DNA from: CAVWQV01 sp963757115
GTDB taxonomy: Bacteria; Pseudomonadota; Alphaproteobacteria; Acetobacterales; Acetobacteraceae
NCBI GenBank assembly: GCA_963757115.1
Contig: CAVWQV010000007.1
Location: 1 to 64,000 of the forward strand
Direction: 5' to 3'
DNA length: 64,000 nucleotides
The notes below the pieces were generated by a model. It ran no database searches, had not been told where the DNA came from, and saw nothing but the letters and a program-made list of their open reading frames with translations. This document shows, one piece after another, positions 38,410-48,367 of this stretch. The translations under genes were made by a program, and so were the position numbers. How positions within the stretch are numbered: the first letter of the stretch is position 1; every line of letters starts with the position of its first letter.

Positions 38410-39615
38410 ATGAACGTCGTGACCACCGTGAAACCGGCCACTCGGTTCACCCCCTTTCAGTGGGACGACGCGCTGCGGCTGGACGGCCAGCTGACCGAGG
38501 ACGAGCGCGCAATCCGAGACGCGGCGCACGCCTACTGCCAGGAAAAGCTGTTCCCCCGGGTGCTGGAAGCCAACCGGCACGAGCGGTTCGACCGCGCCAT
38601 CATGAATGAGATGGGGGAAATGGGGTTCCTGGGCGCGACCCTCGACGGGTATGGCTGCGCCGGGGTCAACTATGTCTCCTACGGGCTGATCGCGCGCGAA
38701 GTGGAGCGGGTCGATTCCGGCTATCGGAGCGCCTTCTCGGTGCAGTCCTCGCTAGTGATGTACCCGATCTACGCATTCGGCACCGAAGCGCAGCGCGAGA
38801 AGTTTCTCCCCAAGCTGCGGAGCGGCGAATTTGTCGGCTGCTTCGGCCTGACGGAGCCCGACGCCGGCTCCGACCCGTCCTCCATGCGCACGCGCGCCAA
38901 GAAGGTCGACGGCGGCTATCTCCTGAACGGCTCGAAGACCTGGATCACCAACTCGCCCCTGGCGGACGTGCTGGTGGTCTGGGCGAAGGACGACGCGGGC
39001 GACATCCGCGGCTACCTGCTCGAGCGCGGCATGGAGGGGCTGCACACCCCCAAGATCGAGGGCAAGTTCTCGCTCCGCGCCAGCGTCACCGGCATGATCA
39101 TGATGCAGGACGTGTTCGTGCCCGACGCGAACGCATTCCCGGAGGTGAAGGGGCTGCGCGGGCCGTTCTCCTGCCTCAACAACGCGCGCTTCGGCATCTC
39201 GTGGGGCGCGCTCGGGGCCGCCGAGTTCTGCTGGCAGGCGTCGCGCGACTACGCCCTGCAGCGCTCCCTGTTCGGCCGCCCGCTGGCCGCGACCCAGCTC
39301 GTGCAGAAGAAGCTTGTCGACATGCAGACGGAGATCACGCTCGGGCTGCAGGCGGTGCTCCGCCTCGGGCGGCTGATGGACGAGCACGACGCCGCCCCCG
39401 AGATGATCAGCCTGTGCAAACGCAACTCCTGCGGCAAGGCGCTCGACATCGCCCGGGTCGCCCGTGACATCCACGGCGGCAACGGGATCGCCGACGAGTA
39501 TCACGTGATCCGGCACGTGATGAACCTCGAAGCCGTGAATACCTATGAGGGCACGCATGACGTCCATGCCCTCATCCTGGGCCGTGCGCAGACAGGCCTC
39601 GCCGCGTTCGGCTGA
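38410..39615 (+). CDS. gcdH: Glutaryl-CoA dehydrogenase
   Basis: A 401-residue FAD acyl-CoA dehydrogenase. It matches GcdH in DDALRLDGQLTEDERAIRDA, the flavin-binding region FGLTEPDAGSDPSSMRTRAK, NGSKTWITNSPLADVLVVWA, IEGKFSLRASVTGMIMMQDV and the catalytic glutamate in LEAVNTYEGTHDVHALILGR (the NTYEGT motif). It oxidises and decarboxylates glutaryl-CoA to crotonyl-CoA in lysine, tryptophan and some aromatic degradation routes. It starts 19 bases after the helicase stop. No glutaryl-CoA synthetase or transferase is adjacent, although the CoA-transferase start at 63872 is a distant candidate partner. Electrons would go to electron-transfer flavoprotein, which is not in the window. Confidence 0.93.
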   Translation: MNVVTTVKPATRFTPFQWDDALRLDGQLTEDERAIRDAAHAYCQEKLFPRVLEANRHERFDRAIMNEMGEMGFLGATLDGYGCAGVNYVSYGLIAREVERVDSGYRSAFSVQSSLVMYPIYAFGTEAQREKFLPKLRSGEFVGCFGLTEPDAGSDPSSMRTRAKKVDGGYLLNGSKTWITNSPLADVLVVWAKDDAGDIRGYLLERGMEGLHTPKIEGKFSLRASVTGMIMMQDVFVPDANAFPEVKGLRGPFSCLNNARFGISWGALGAAEFCWQASRDYALQRSLFGRPLAATQLVQKKLVDMQTEITLGLQAVLRLGRLMDEHDAAPEMISLCKRNSCGKALDIARVARDIHGGNGIADEYHVIRHVMNLEAVNTYEGTHDVHALILGRAQTGLAAFG

Positions 39616-40899
39616 GGCGTCGGCCCTCCTTCGCATCGAGCGGGTCGGCGCGGACGGCGACGGCATCGGCCGTCTCGGCGACAGGCCCGTCTTCGTGCCG
39701 TTGTGCTTACCCGGCGAGAGTCGTGCAGGCCCACGTCAACGGCGCGCGCGGCACTCTGCAAGCCGTCGTCGAACCGAGTGCCGAGCGCGTCAGCCCGCCC
39801 TGCCCGCATTTCGGCGTGTGCGGTGGCTGCGCGCTGCAGCATTGGGCGGCCTCGGCCTACGCCGGTTGGAAGCGTGCGGAGCTCGAGGCCGCCCTGCGCC
39901 GGGCCGGGTTCGCCGAGGTCCCGCCGATCGCCCTGGCCACAACGCCGCCGCACGCCCGACGGCGCGTGGACCTCGCACTTCGGCGCGTAAGGGGGCAGGT
40001 GGAGATCGGGCTGCACGCCCGGCGCAGCGAAACCGTCGTCGATATTGGCGACTGCCTCGTGCTGCACCCGGCCGTGCTGGCGCTCGTCGCCCCGCTGCGC
40101 GCGCGATTGGCCGACTTGTCCTTGCTCCGACGAGAAGGTTCGGCGGTCGTCAACCTACTCGATACGGGACCCGACCTCCTTCTCCGCACCGACGCCGAAC
40201 CGAGCGCGTCCGACCGCGCCGCACTGGCCGCGTGGGCGAGATCGCAGCGCGTTCCCGCGCGTTCATTGGGCGAAGGCCGACGGCACGCCGGAACCTTTGT
40301 GCGTTCTCAAGCCCGCCAGCCTCGCCTTGGCTGGCGTGCCCATTACTCCACCGCCGGGTGCCTTCCTCCAGGCCTCGGCGGAAGGGGAGCAGGCTATCGT
40401 GGCCGCCGTTCTCGCGGGGTTGCCCGCGGCACGAGGCGGCCGCCCCCGAGTTGTCGAGCTATTCGCCGGCTGCGGCACGCTGACCTTCGCCCTGGCCACG
40501 CGGGCCAGGGTGACAGCCTACGAGGGTACGCCGGAGGCGGTCGCGGCCTTGCGGGAGGCGGCGAACCGGGCGGGCCTCGCCGGGCAGGTCGAGGCCGTGC
40601 GACGCGACCTCGCGCGCCAGCCGCTCACGGCCCGAGAGCTCGCACGAGCCGACGCGGTGGTGCTCGATCCTCCGCACGCCGGCGCGCAGCCGCAGATGCA
40701 GGCGGTCGCTGCCGCGCGGCCGGAGCGCGTGGTCTACGTGAGCTGCAATCCTGCCGCGTTGGCCCGCGACGCCGGCGTTCTGCGCGGCGCAGGTTACCGG
40801 CTGCTCCAGGTGTCGATCATCGACCAGTTCCTGTGGTCGGCGCGGATCGAGAGTGTCTGTATATTCGCCCTCGAAGATGGCTACAGGTCGAAGCCTTGA
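39557..40899 (+). CDS. 23S rRNA / tRNA (uracil-5)-methyltransferase (TrmA/RlmD family), two frameshifts
   Basis: A SAM-dependent RNA m5U methyltransferase. The N-terminal TRAM-like part (RIERVGADGDGIGRLGDRPV, FVPLCLPGE) is in one frame. After a one-base insertion near 39718 the frame continues VQAHVNGARGTLQAVVEPSA and the [4Fe-4S] motif CPHFGVCGGCALQH. After a second insertion near 40255 it continues RVHWAKADGTPEPLC, PPGAFLQASAEGEQAIVAAV, the SAM loop VELFAGCGTLTFALA, VLDPPHAGAQPQMQAVA and the catalytic cysteine in RVVYVSCNPAALARDAGVL. The corrected length is about 446 residues. The start is uncertain; it overlaps the end of gcdH by about 59 bases if the ATG at 39557 is used. Target uridine is not predictable. 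Confidence 0.82.
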
Positions 40900-40977
40900 C
40901 CCTTCGTCGGTCACCGCGTTGAGTAGCGCCCCCCATAGCGGCGGCCATGCCGCGCGGCTGTCGATGAAGAGGCAGAC

Positions 40978-42241
40978 GTGACCATCTACACCGGGCCTGT
41001 GTTCGAGATGGCCCGCACCCAGTTCGGAATTATCGCCGACCACCTCGGCATTCCGGTCGATGAGCGTGCCCGGCTGCTCTACCCCAAGCGGGCCATCACG
41101 GTTTCCGTGCCCGTCCACATGGACGACGGCCGCACCGAGGTGTTTCAGGGCTACCGGGTGCAGCACCACCTGACACTCGGGCCTACCAAGGGCGGCACGC
41201 GCTTTTCATCGAGCCTGCACGTCGGCGAAGTGGCAGCGCTCGCGATCTGGATGAGCTGGAAGTGCGCGCTGGCTGGGCTGCCCTATGGCGGGGCCAAAGG
41301 CGGCGTCGCCTGCGACCCGCCCAAGCTTTCCCGGCGCGAACTGGAAGCGGTGTCGCGCCGCTACATGCAGGAGATGATCCCCTTTGTCAGCCCGCACACC
41401 GACGTGATGGCGCCGGACATGGGCACCAACGAGCAGGTGATGGCTTGGTTCATGGACACCTACTCCATGCACCACGGTCACGCGGTCACCGAGATTGTGA
41501 CTGGCAAGCCGGTTACTCTGGGCGGGACGGAAGGGCGGCGTGAGGCCACCGGTCGGGGTGTAGCGTATCTCGTCAGCCGGGCCTGCGACGCGATCGGACT
41601 GAGGTCGCAGAACAGCACGGCCGTGGTGCAAGGCTTCGGCAACGTGGGGAGCGTGTCGGCCTACGCACTAGCCCGACGCTACGGCGTGCGGATCGTCGGT
41701 GTCAGCGATCACACCCTTGCGCTTTACGACGCCGCCGGACTGCCGCTCGACGCAATCGAACGGCACGTAGCCAAGCACGGCGTGCTGGCTGGTTTCTCCG
41801 ACGAAATGGGCATCGACCCGGGCGAGCTGCTCGTTCAGCCCTGCGACATCCTGGTTCCTGCCGCGGTCGACCGCGTCATCACGACGGAGAACGCGGCGAA
41901 GCTTCGCTGCCGCATTCTCGCCGAGGGCGCGAACGGCCCCACGACGCCAGACGCCGACGCGATCCTGCAGCAACGGAGAGACGAGCTCTTCATCATCCCG
42001 GATCTTTTGTGCAACTCGGGCGGCGTGATCGTCAGCTACTTCGAGTGGGTGCAGGACTTGCAGCAGCTATTCTGGTCGAAGAGTGAGGTGAACGACCGGT
42101 TGGAGCGGTTGCTTGAGGGAGCATTCACCCAGGTCACACGTCGGGCCGGGGCCGATCGGGTATCGATGCGGACGGCCGCGATGTCCATCGGGGTCGAGAA
42201 AGGTGCGGGTCGGCAAGCAGCTCCGGGGCCTGTTTCCGTAG
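40978..42241 (+). CDS. gdhA: Glutamate dehydrogenase (Glu/Leu/Phe/Val family), frameshift at the extreme C-terminus
   Basis: An NAD(P)-linked glutamate dehydrogenase interconverting glutamate and 2-oxoglutarate plus ammonia. Marks are LGPTKGGTRFSSSLHVGEVA, the catalytic lysine Lys107 in LPYGGAKGGVACDPPKLSRR, APDMGTNEQVMAWFMDTYS, GRGVAYLVSRAC, the nucleotide-binding VVQGFGNVGSVSAYALARRY and ILAEGANGPTTPDADAIL. As read, the frame runs on into the next gene. With one base removed in AGAAAGGTGC (about 42198-42206) the protein ends VEKVRVGKQLRGLFP and a TAG at 42239-42241, exactly the family ending and 420 residues. The fused product of 752 residues should therefore not be trusted. Confidence 0.92.
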
Positions 42242-42297
42242 GCCTGCCGACGGAAATCCCCATTGTTCAGCGGCTGCCTTCGTTCCATGTAGGCGGC

Positions 42298-43236
42298 ATG
42301 TTCGGTGTGCAACAATGGCTGGGGCGGGCTGCATTGAGCGCCATTGCCGGCGGCCTGTGCCTGTCCGCCTTGCCGACGGTCGGTCTGGGCAAGGAGCCGG
42401 ACGCCGAGATTGGTACGAAGCTCGACCTCAAGGGCTACCACCTGACGTTCGATGATGAATTCAACAGCTTCAGCGCCGCTCCGCCGGGGACACCGGCCAA
42501 GTGGGAAACGGCCTATTTCTACGGCGCGCGCAAGGGCCCTGGTTACATCCTCGACCCGAGCGTCGGCGGTGTGGGAGAGACGCCCTACAGCGTCAAGGAC
42601 GGCGTACTGACAATCGAAAGCAAGGCTACCACGCCCAAGCTGAAGGCGGCCGGCGTTGCCGACCCTTTCACCACCGGCCAGATCGACACGCACAATTCGT
42701 TCTCGCAGCAATACGGGTATTTCGAGATGCGGGGGCAAGTGCCCGGCATCATCGGTTCGAGCAGCGCCTTCTGGCTGATGCCCTTGTCCGGCCCCTGGCC
42801 GCCGGAGATCGACATCATGGAGGTCGCGGGCCAAAGCCCGAACGACCTATCCACCACCAACCACTTCGACAAAACCGGGGTCGCGACGCACGACTTCTAC
42901 GACGCCGGCGACCTCAGCCAGGGGATGCACGTCTACGGCCTCATGTGGACGCCGACGACGCTGACCTGGTTCCTGGACGGCAAGAGCGTGTTCACCGCGC
43001 CCACGCCCCCGGACGAGCATCAGCCGATGTATATTCTGGTCAGCCTATACACCCACACTGAGACGAGCTGGCTCCAGCGGCCAAAAGACTTCAGCAGCTA
43101 CCGGGCGCACTACCGGATCGATTGGGTGCGCGCCTATTCGAATGAGCCGCACAGCAGGACGATTGCCGGAGAACCGGGCTACCAGGACCACGACGGCTCC
43201 ACCTCGCTCCGGCGCGCGTCCTCGGACCGAAACTGA
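42298..43236 (+). CDS. Secreted glycoside hydrolase family 16 protein (beta-glucanase type)
   Basis: A 312-residue exported glycanase. The ATG at 42298 opens a signal peptide (RAALSAIAGGLCLSALPTVG). The GH16 fold follows: YHLTFDDEFNSFSA, DGVLTIESKATTP, QYGYFEMRGQVPGIIGSSSA, and the active site EIDIME at 170-175, in which Glu170 is the nucleophile and Glu175 the acid/base. The later VYGLMWTPTTLTWFLDGKSV and IDWVRAYS close the sandwich. GH16 enzymes of this type cut beta-1,3/1,4-glucans, or process the organism's own succinoglycan-like exopolysaccharide (ExsH/ExoK group); the substrate cannot be fixed. As read it is fused to glutamate dehydrogenase, but the internal signal peptide argues strongly for a separate gene. 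Confidence 0.88.
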   Translation: MFGVQQWLGRAALSAIAGGLCLSALPTVGLGKEPDAEIGTKLDLKGYHLTFDDEFNSFSAAPPGTPAKWETAYFYGARKGPGYILDPSVGGVGETPYSVKDGVLTIESKATTPKLKAAGVADPFTTGQIDTHNSFSQQYGYFEMRGQVPGIIGSSSAFWLMPLSGPWPPEIDIMEVAGQSPNDLSTTNHFDKTGVATHDFYDAGDLSQGMHVYGLMWTPTTLTWFLDGKSVFTAPTPPDEHQPMYILVSLYTHTETSWLQRPKDFSSYRAHYRIDWVRAYSNEPHSRTIAGEPGYQDHDGSTSLRRASSDRN

Positions 43237-43272
43237 CGCCATTTCAGGAAGGCCGCCCTCGTCACCAGCACC

Positions 43273-44034
43273 TTACCGCGGTGCCATCCGGAGCGCGCCG
43301 TCCAAGCGGATCGTTTCGCCGTTAAGATAGCGGTTCTGCGCAATGTGGCGCACGAGCGCGGCGTATTCCTCGGGCAGGCCGAGGCGCGGCGGAAACGGCA
43401 CGGAGGCGGCGAGCCCGGCCCTGATCTCGTCGGGCACGCCCTTGAACATGGGCGTCTCGATCAAGCCCGGCGCGATCGTCATGACCCGCACGCCCGACCG
43501 CGCCAACTCGCGCGCGGCCTGGATGGTCAACCCGATCACCCCCGCCTTGGAGGCCGCATAGGCCGCCTGCCCCACCTGCCCCTCGTAGCCGGCGATCGAG
43601 GCGGTGTTGACGATGACGCCGCGCTCGTCGCCGTCGAGCGGCTCGAGCCCCGACATCTCGGCGGCCGCCAGTCGCAGCATGTTGAACGTGCCGGTGAGAT
43701 TGATCCGGATCACGCGCTCGAAATCGGCAAGCTTCATCGGCCCATCGCGCCCGACGATCCGACCTGCGACCCCGATGCCCGCGCAGTTGACCAGCACGCG
43801 CGCGCCGCCGTGCGCTGCCCGCGCCCGCGCGAACACGGCTTCCGCCGCAGCGGCATCGGCCACGTCGCACGCGGCTGCCAGCCCACCAATTCGCTCGGCG
43901 ACCGCCGTCGCGGCGGCCTCGTTCAGGTCGACCACCGTCACCCTGCAACCCGCTTGCGCGAGCATGGCGGCGGTGGCGGCTCCTAGTCCGGAAGCGCCGC
44001 CGGTCACGACCGCGGCTTGTCCGTTCAACTCCAT
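43273..44034 (-). CDS. SDR family oxidoreductase (3-hydroxyacyl-CoA dehydrogenase, HSD17B10-like)
   Basis: A 253-residue short-chain dehydrogenase. It has the NAD-binding TGGASGLG at 11-18, VVDLNEAAATAVAERIGG with the NAD-selecting aspartate, LVNCAGIG near 81-88, and the catalytic triad Ser146, Tyr159 and Lys163 in NTASIAGYEGQVGQAAYAAS. The segment after Ala90 and the stretch SGLEPLDGDERGVIVNTASI are characteristic of type II 3-hydroxyacyl-CoA dehydrogenases, which act on short-chain 3-hydroxyacyl-CoA in isoleucine and fatty acid breakdown. I start at the ATG at 44034 with AGAGG upstream; the frame extends to 44124 without similarity. It is divergent from ggt across 107 bases and converges on the GH16 gene. 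Confidence 0.88.
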   Translation of the reverse strand: MELNGQAAVVTGGASGLGAATAAMLAQAGCRVTVVDLNEAAATAVAERIGGLAAACDVADAAAAEAVFARARAAHGGARVLVNCAGIGVAGRIVGRDGPMKLADFERVIRINLTGTFNMLRLAAAEMSGLEPLDGDERGVIVNTASIAGYEGQVGQAAYAASKAGVIGLTIQAARELARSGVRVMTIAPGLIETPMFKGVPDEIRAGLAASVPFPPRLGLPEEYAALVRHIAQNRYLNGETIRLDGALRMAPR

Positions 44035-44141
44035 GGTGGCCCTCTTTTCACGTCCGTCCGGCGCATTGTCGTGCAGCCGACGCTGTGTGACTACGGCGGC
44101 CGTGGTCGGATCGCCGATCGCCAAGGGATTAGGAGAAACCT

Positions 44142-45834
44142 GTGTCCGAGGGCTGGCGCGAGCTTAGTGCCGCGCGATTTGTTTGCGAGAAACGTCCGGC
44201 CACCGGCACGCGCGGCATGGTGGTGACGAACCATCCGCTCGCATCGGCGGCAGGTGCCGAGATGCTGGCGGGCGGCGGGAACGCGATCGACGCGGCGATC
44301 GCGGCGCTGTTCACGCTGACCGTCGTCGAGCCGATGATGGTCGGCATCCTGGGCGGCGGCGTCGCGCATCTGCGATTGGCCGACGGACGCCACCTCGTCG
44401 TGGACGGGCTCGCGACCGCCCCGGCCGCCACGGGGCCTCACACCTACGCCCCCGACCCGGAGGCACCTCCGGGGACGATGAACACGATCGGCCGCCGCAA
44501 CGCAATCGGCGCCACGGCTGTTGCCGTGCCCGGCACGCTCAAGGCCTGGTGCGAAACGCTCGCCCGCTTCGGCACCTGTTCGCTCGCGGACGCGCTGCAA
44601 CCCGCCATCCGCCACGCCGACCGCGGATTCCTCGCCACCCCCTACCTCCGCGAATGCGCGGCCGAGAGCGCGGCCGATCTCGTGCGCGACGGCGAGATCG
44701 CCCGACTGTTCCTGCCCGGCGGCGCGCCGGTCGCCGCCGGCGCGCGCATAACGATGGGCGCCTACGCGGATACGCTGCGAGCAATTGCCCAGGACGGGCC
44801 GGACCTGCTCTACGGCGGCGCGCTCGGCCGCATGGTCGCCGAGCACATGGCGCGCGCGGGCGGCTATCTCGCGATGGATGATCTTGCCCGCTATCGCTGC
44901 ATCGATCGCGAGCCGATCCGGGGCAGCTATCGCGGCTTCGAGGTGATAGCACCGCCGCCGCCCTCGTCCTCGGGCGTGCATATCACCCAGATGCTCAACA
45001 TCCTCGAAGGCTATGATCTGCGCACGATGGGGTTCGGTTCGCCGGACACGATGCATCTGCTGGCGGAAGTGCTGCGGATCGCTTTTGCCGACCGTGCCGT
45101 GGCGACCGCCGACCCGGCGTTCCTCGCCGTGCCCGTCGAGCGCCTCACTTCGCGCGCCTATGCCGACGAGCGGCGGGAACGGATCGACCTGGCACGGGCC
45201 GGGCGCTGGAGCGCGGCGGTCACGGCCTCCGAGAGGAGCCAACACCACGCACGTGACCGTGGCGGACCGGGACGGCAACATCGTCAGCAGCACGCAGACC
45301 ATCAACAGCCTGTTCGGCGCGCGCTACCTGATTCCCGGCACCGGCATCGTGCCGAACAACAACATGTTCCTGTTCGATCCGCACCCCGGCCGCGCGCTTT
45401 CCGTCGCGCCCGGCAAGCGGACCACCACGTCGATGGCGCCGCTCATCGTGCTGCACGACGGCAGGCCGGCGTTCGCGCTTGGCCTGCCGGGCGGCCTCCG
45501 CATCTTCGGCTCCGCGATGCAGGCCGTCATCAACCTGATCGACCATGGCATGTCGCTGCAGGAGGCGGTGGAAGCCCCGCGGCTCTGGACGCAGGGCTTC
45601 GGCGTAGAGGTGGAAACGGGCTTTCCCGACACCGCCCTCGCTGGCCTTGCTGCGCGCGGCCACCAGGTCGTCCCCGTGCCGCATGTCGGCGGCGGCATGT
45701 GCGCGATTGGGCTCGACGCGGACGGTGGAATGACGGGTGCGGCGTGTTGGCGTGCGGATGGCACGCCGGTCGGGCTCGGCGGCGGGTTCGCCCGCGACGG
45801 CGTCCGGTTCTGGCCCGACCAAGTGCGAGGCTGA
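44142..45834 (+). CDS. ggt: Gamma-glutamyltransferase family protein, one frameshift
   Basis: An N-terminal-nucleophile hydrolase that self-cleaves and transfers or hydrolyses gamma-glutamyl groups. GMVVTNHPLASAAGAEMLAG, GNAIDAAIAALFTLTVVEPM and GILGGGVAHLRLADGRHLVV mark the large subunit. The frame breaks near 45232; with one base removed it continues ANTTHVTVADRDGNIVSSTQ, where the second threonine is the autocleavage nucleophile. The small subunit follows with GARYLIPGTGIVPNNNMFLF, GKRTTTSMAPLIVLHDGRP and LGLPGGLRIFGSAMQAVINL. The start is GTG at 44142 with AGGAG upstream. No clear signal peptide is present, so this may be a cytoplasmic acylase-like branch (cephalosporin acylase or glutathione hydrolase type). 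Confidence 0.85.
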
Positions 45835-45900
45835 CGAGCGCGATCCTGCCCGACGTGCTAAACGACCACGATCGTCCGCCTCAGCGAACGGAATACGGCC

Positions 45901-46437
45901 ATGCGCCTCGACGCGATCCCGATCGGCAACAATCCGCCCGACGACGTGAATGTCGTCATCGAGGTGCCGATCGGCGGCGAGCCGATCAAGTACGAGATGA
46001 ACAAGGCGGCGGGGACGCTGTTCGTCGACCGGTTTTTGCACACGCCAATGCGCTATCCCGGAAATTACGGGTTCGTGCCGCACACTCTGTCGGAGGACGG
46101 CGACCCGATCGACGTGCTGGTGGCCAACACGCGCCCGATCGTGCCGGGGGCGGTGATCAACGTGCGGCCGGTCGGCGTGCTTAAGATGCACGACGATGGC
46201 GGCGGCGACGAGAAGATCATCGCGGTGCCCTCGCCCAAGCTGACGCAGCGCTACGTCAAGGTGGCCAACTACACCGATCTGCCGACCATCACGCTCGACC
46301 AGATTCAGCACTTCTTCGAGCACTACAAGGATCTGGAGCCCGGCAAGTGGGTCAAGATCGCCGGTTGGGGGGATACGGCCGAAGCGCGCGAGATGATCCG
46401 GCTGGCGATCCAGCGCGGACGGGCGTCCGGCGCCTGA
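45901..46437 (+). CDS. ppa: Inorganic pyrophosphatase
   Basis: A family I soluble pyrophosphatase of 178 residues, intact. NVVIEVPIGGEPIKYEMNKA and RYPGNYGFVPHTLSEDGDPI lead to the signature DGDPIDVLV at 66-74, with aspartates 66, 68 and 71 binding Mg2+. IIAVPSPKLTQRY, LDQIQHFFEHYKDLEPGKWV and GWGDTAEAREMI complete the fold. It hydrolyses pyrophosphate from biosynthetic reactions. It starts 66 bases after ggt and may have its own promoter. It ends 18 bases from the convergent lhgO gene. Confidence 0.95.
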   Translation: MRLDAIPIGNNPPDDVNVVIEVPIGGEPIKYEMNKAAGTLFVDRFLHTPMRYPGNYGFVPHTLSEDGDPIDVLVANTRPIVPGAVINVRPVGVLKMHDDGGGDEKIIAVPSPKLTQRYVKVANYTDLPTITLDQIQHFFEHYKDLEPGKWVKIAGWGDTAEAREMIRLAIQRGRASGA

Positions 46438-46455
46438 CAGCCGCCTCGCCCGCCG

Positions 46456-47563
46456 TCAACCTGTCCTCGACACCTCCAGCACATGGTCGGCCAGCGCTAG
46501 CGCAGCGGTCAGCCCGGGACTTTCGATCCCGAACAGGTTGATGAGGCCGGGCACCGCGTGCGTTTGCGGCCCTTGCACGACGAAGTCCTGGCCGGGCGCA
46601 CCCGGCGGGACGATCTTCGGGCGGATGCCGGCATAGCCGGGCTGCAACGCGCCATCCTTCAGGGCCGGCCAGTAGCGGCGCACGGCGGCGTAGAAGCTGT
46701 CGGCGCGCGCCGGGTCCACCGAGTAGTCGATGCCGTCGATCCACTGCACGTCGGGGCCGAACCGCGCCTGCCCGCCGAGATCGACCGTCAGATGCACGCC
46801 GAGGCCGCCCGGCACCGGGACGGGGTAGATCAGCCGCGAGAACGGGGATCGGCCGGACAGGCTGAAGTAGTTGCCCTTGGCATAGTAGGCGGCAGGCACC
46901 CGCTCGGGCGGCATTCCGGCGATCCGGCTGGCGAGACCGGGCGCGTGCAATCCGGCGGCGTTGACCAGCAGCCGGCACTGCAAGGAAAGCGGGTCGGCGC
47001 CGCCCACCTCGACCTCGAGGCCGCCCGCACAGGATCGGGCCGCCTCGACGGGGCTCCGCAGCACCAGGGTCGCGCCCGCATTCTCTGCATCACCTTGCAA
47101 GCGTCAGCATGAAGGCGTGGCTGTCGATGATGCCGGTGGTCGGCGACAGCAATGCGCTGGTGCAGGCCAGGTTGGGTTCCATCGCCCGCGCCTCCGCGCC
47201 CGGCAGCACCCGCATTCCTTCGACGCCGTTCACCTCCGCCCGCCGCTTGATCGCGGCGAGCATTCCGTCCTCCGCCTCGTTGCAAGCCACGATCAGCTTG
47301 CCGCAGTTGCTGAACGGGACACCCCGCTCGATGCAATAGGCATAGAGCGCGCGACGTCCCGCGACACAGAGACGCGCCATCAGGCTGCCGGCCGGGTAGT
47401 AGATGCCCGCATGGATCACCTCGCTGTTGCGCGAGGAGGTTTCCGTCCCGATGGCGTCCGACGCTTCGAGCACCAGGACCTCCCGGCCGGCTAGCGCCAG
47501 CGCGCGCGCCACCGCCAAGCCGATCACGCCCGCGCCCACGACAATGCAATCGACGGATTCCAC
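46456..47563 (-). CDS. lhgO: FAD-dependent oxidoreductase, L-2-hydroxyglutarate oxidase-like, one frameshift
   Basis: A DAO-fold flavoenzyme. The FAD-binding motif GAGVIGLAVARALALAGREV begins at residue 10, then SSRNSEVIHAGIYYPAGSLM, a landmark of LhgO/L2HGDH. The middle shows SALLSPTTGIIDSHAFMLTL. One extra base near 47097 then breaks the frame; correction gives QGDAENAGATLVLRSPV. The C-terminal half has LVNAAGLHAPGLASRIAGMP, AKGNYFSLSGRSPFSRLIYP, GGLGVHLTVDLGGQARFGPD and GLINLFGIESPGLTAALALA. The corrected length is 368 residues, normal for the family. It oxidises L-2-hydroxyglutarate (a promiscuous product of dehydrogenases) to 2-oxoglutarate, so it is a metabolite-repair enzyme, thematically similar to the NAD(P)HX repair gene in this window. 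Confidence 0.85.
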
Positions 47564-47745
47564 CCAGCCTCCCTCCGCGCAGCTTCGCCCGACCTACAAG
47601 CAGGCGCACCGGGCAGCAAAACCGCCCGCCTCCGGCGAGGGTTCCGGGCCCGGCAACTCTCTGTTACTTTCCACCCGGGAACGCCATCTACGATGCTTCC
47701 GCTGCCTGCACCGAAAGCCGCAAACGTAATGCCTCGAACACCCTG

Positions 47746-48363
47746 ATGTGGGACATTATCGCGCAGGCGACTGCGCTCGTCGCCGAGCATCCCGGCCTCG
47801 CAACGCTCATCGCATTCGCCGCTTCCATCATCGAAGCAGTTGCCGTCCTCGGCATCCTGATCCCGGGAACGCCCATCCTGATGGGGGTTGCGGGTGCCGC
47901 CGCGATGGCCGGAGTGCCGATGACGCCGATCATGATCGTCTCCATCCTCGGAGCGGTCGTCGGAGACTTCGTCTCATTCTGGATCGGCGGACGCTACAGC
48001 ACGCGACTGCGCAGTGCGTGGCCGTTCGCCAGCCGTCCCTGGATGATGGCGCGCGCCGAGGCGTTCTTCCACCGCTACGGCACGATGAGCGTGGCGTTGT
48101 GCCGCTTCGTCCCGGTGCTTCGCTCCACCGTCCCGCTCATCGCCGGGATGGCCGGAATGCGCCGCGACCGGTTCCTGCTCGCCAACGTCTGCTCGGCCCT
48201 GGTTTGGGCGCCGGCGCACGTCTTGCCAGCGCAGTTCGCCGGGCTTTCCATTCTAGGACTGCAAGACGGCGACTGGCAGAGCGCCGCCCTGTGGGGGTGC
48301 GTAGTGCTCGCTTGCGCCTTGAGCGCGTTCGGCCTGCATCGCCTGGTGAAGGCGCGGGCGTAA
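47746..48363 (+). CDS. DedA / SNARE-associated (VTT domain) membrane protein, copy 1
   Basis: A 205-residue integral membrane protein of the DedA family. The N-terminus MWDIIAQATALVAEHPGLAT and the re-entrant stretch IIEAVAVLGILIPGTPILMG carry the usual acidic residue and P-G-T motif. GAVVGDFVSFWIGGRY contains the conserved G-D. Then FFHRYGTMSVALCRFVPVLR, STVPLIAGMAGMRRDRFLLA shows the essential arginines and the R-x3-P pattern. Several family members flip undecaprenyl phosphate or phosphatidylethanolamine across the inner membrane, so transport of a lipid is likely. It is divergent from lhgO across 182 bases and converges on the gluconolactonase gene with only a few bases between the stops. 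Confidence 0.88.
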   Translation: MWDIIAQATALVAEHPGLATLIAFAASIIEAVAVLGILIPGTPILMGVAGAAAMAGVPMTPIMIVSILGAVVGDFVSFWIGGRYSTRLRSAWPFASRPWMMARAEAFFHRYGTMSVALCRFVPVLRSTVPLIAGMAGMRRDRFLLANVCSALVWAPAHVLPAQFAGLSILGLQDGDWQSAALWGCVVLACALSAFGLHRLVKARA

Positions 48364-48367
48364 TCTA

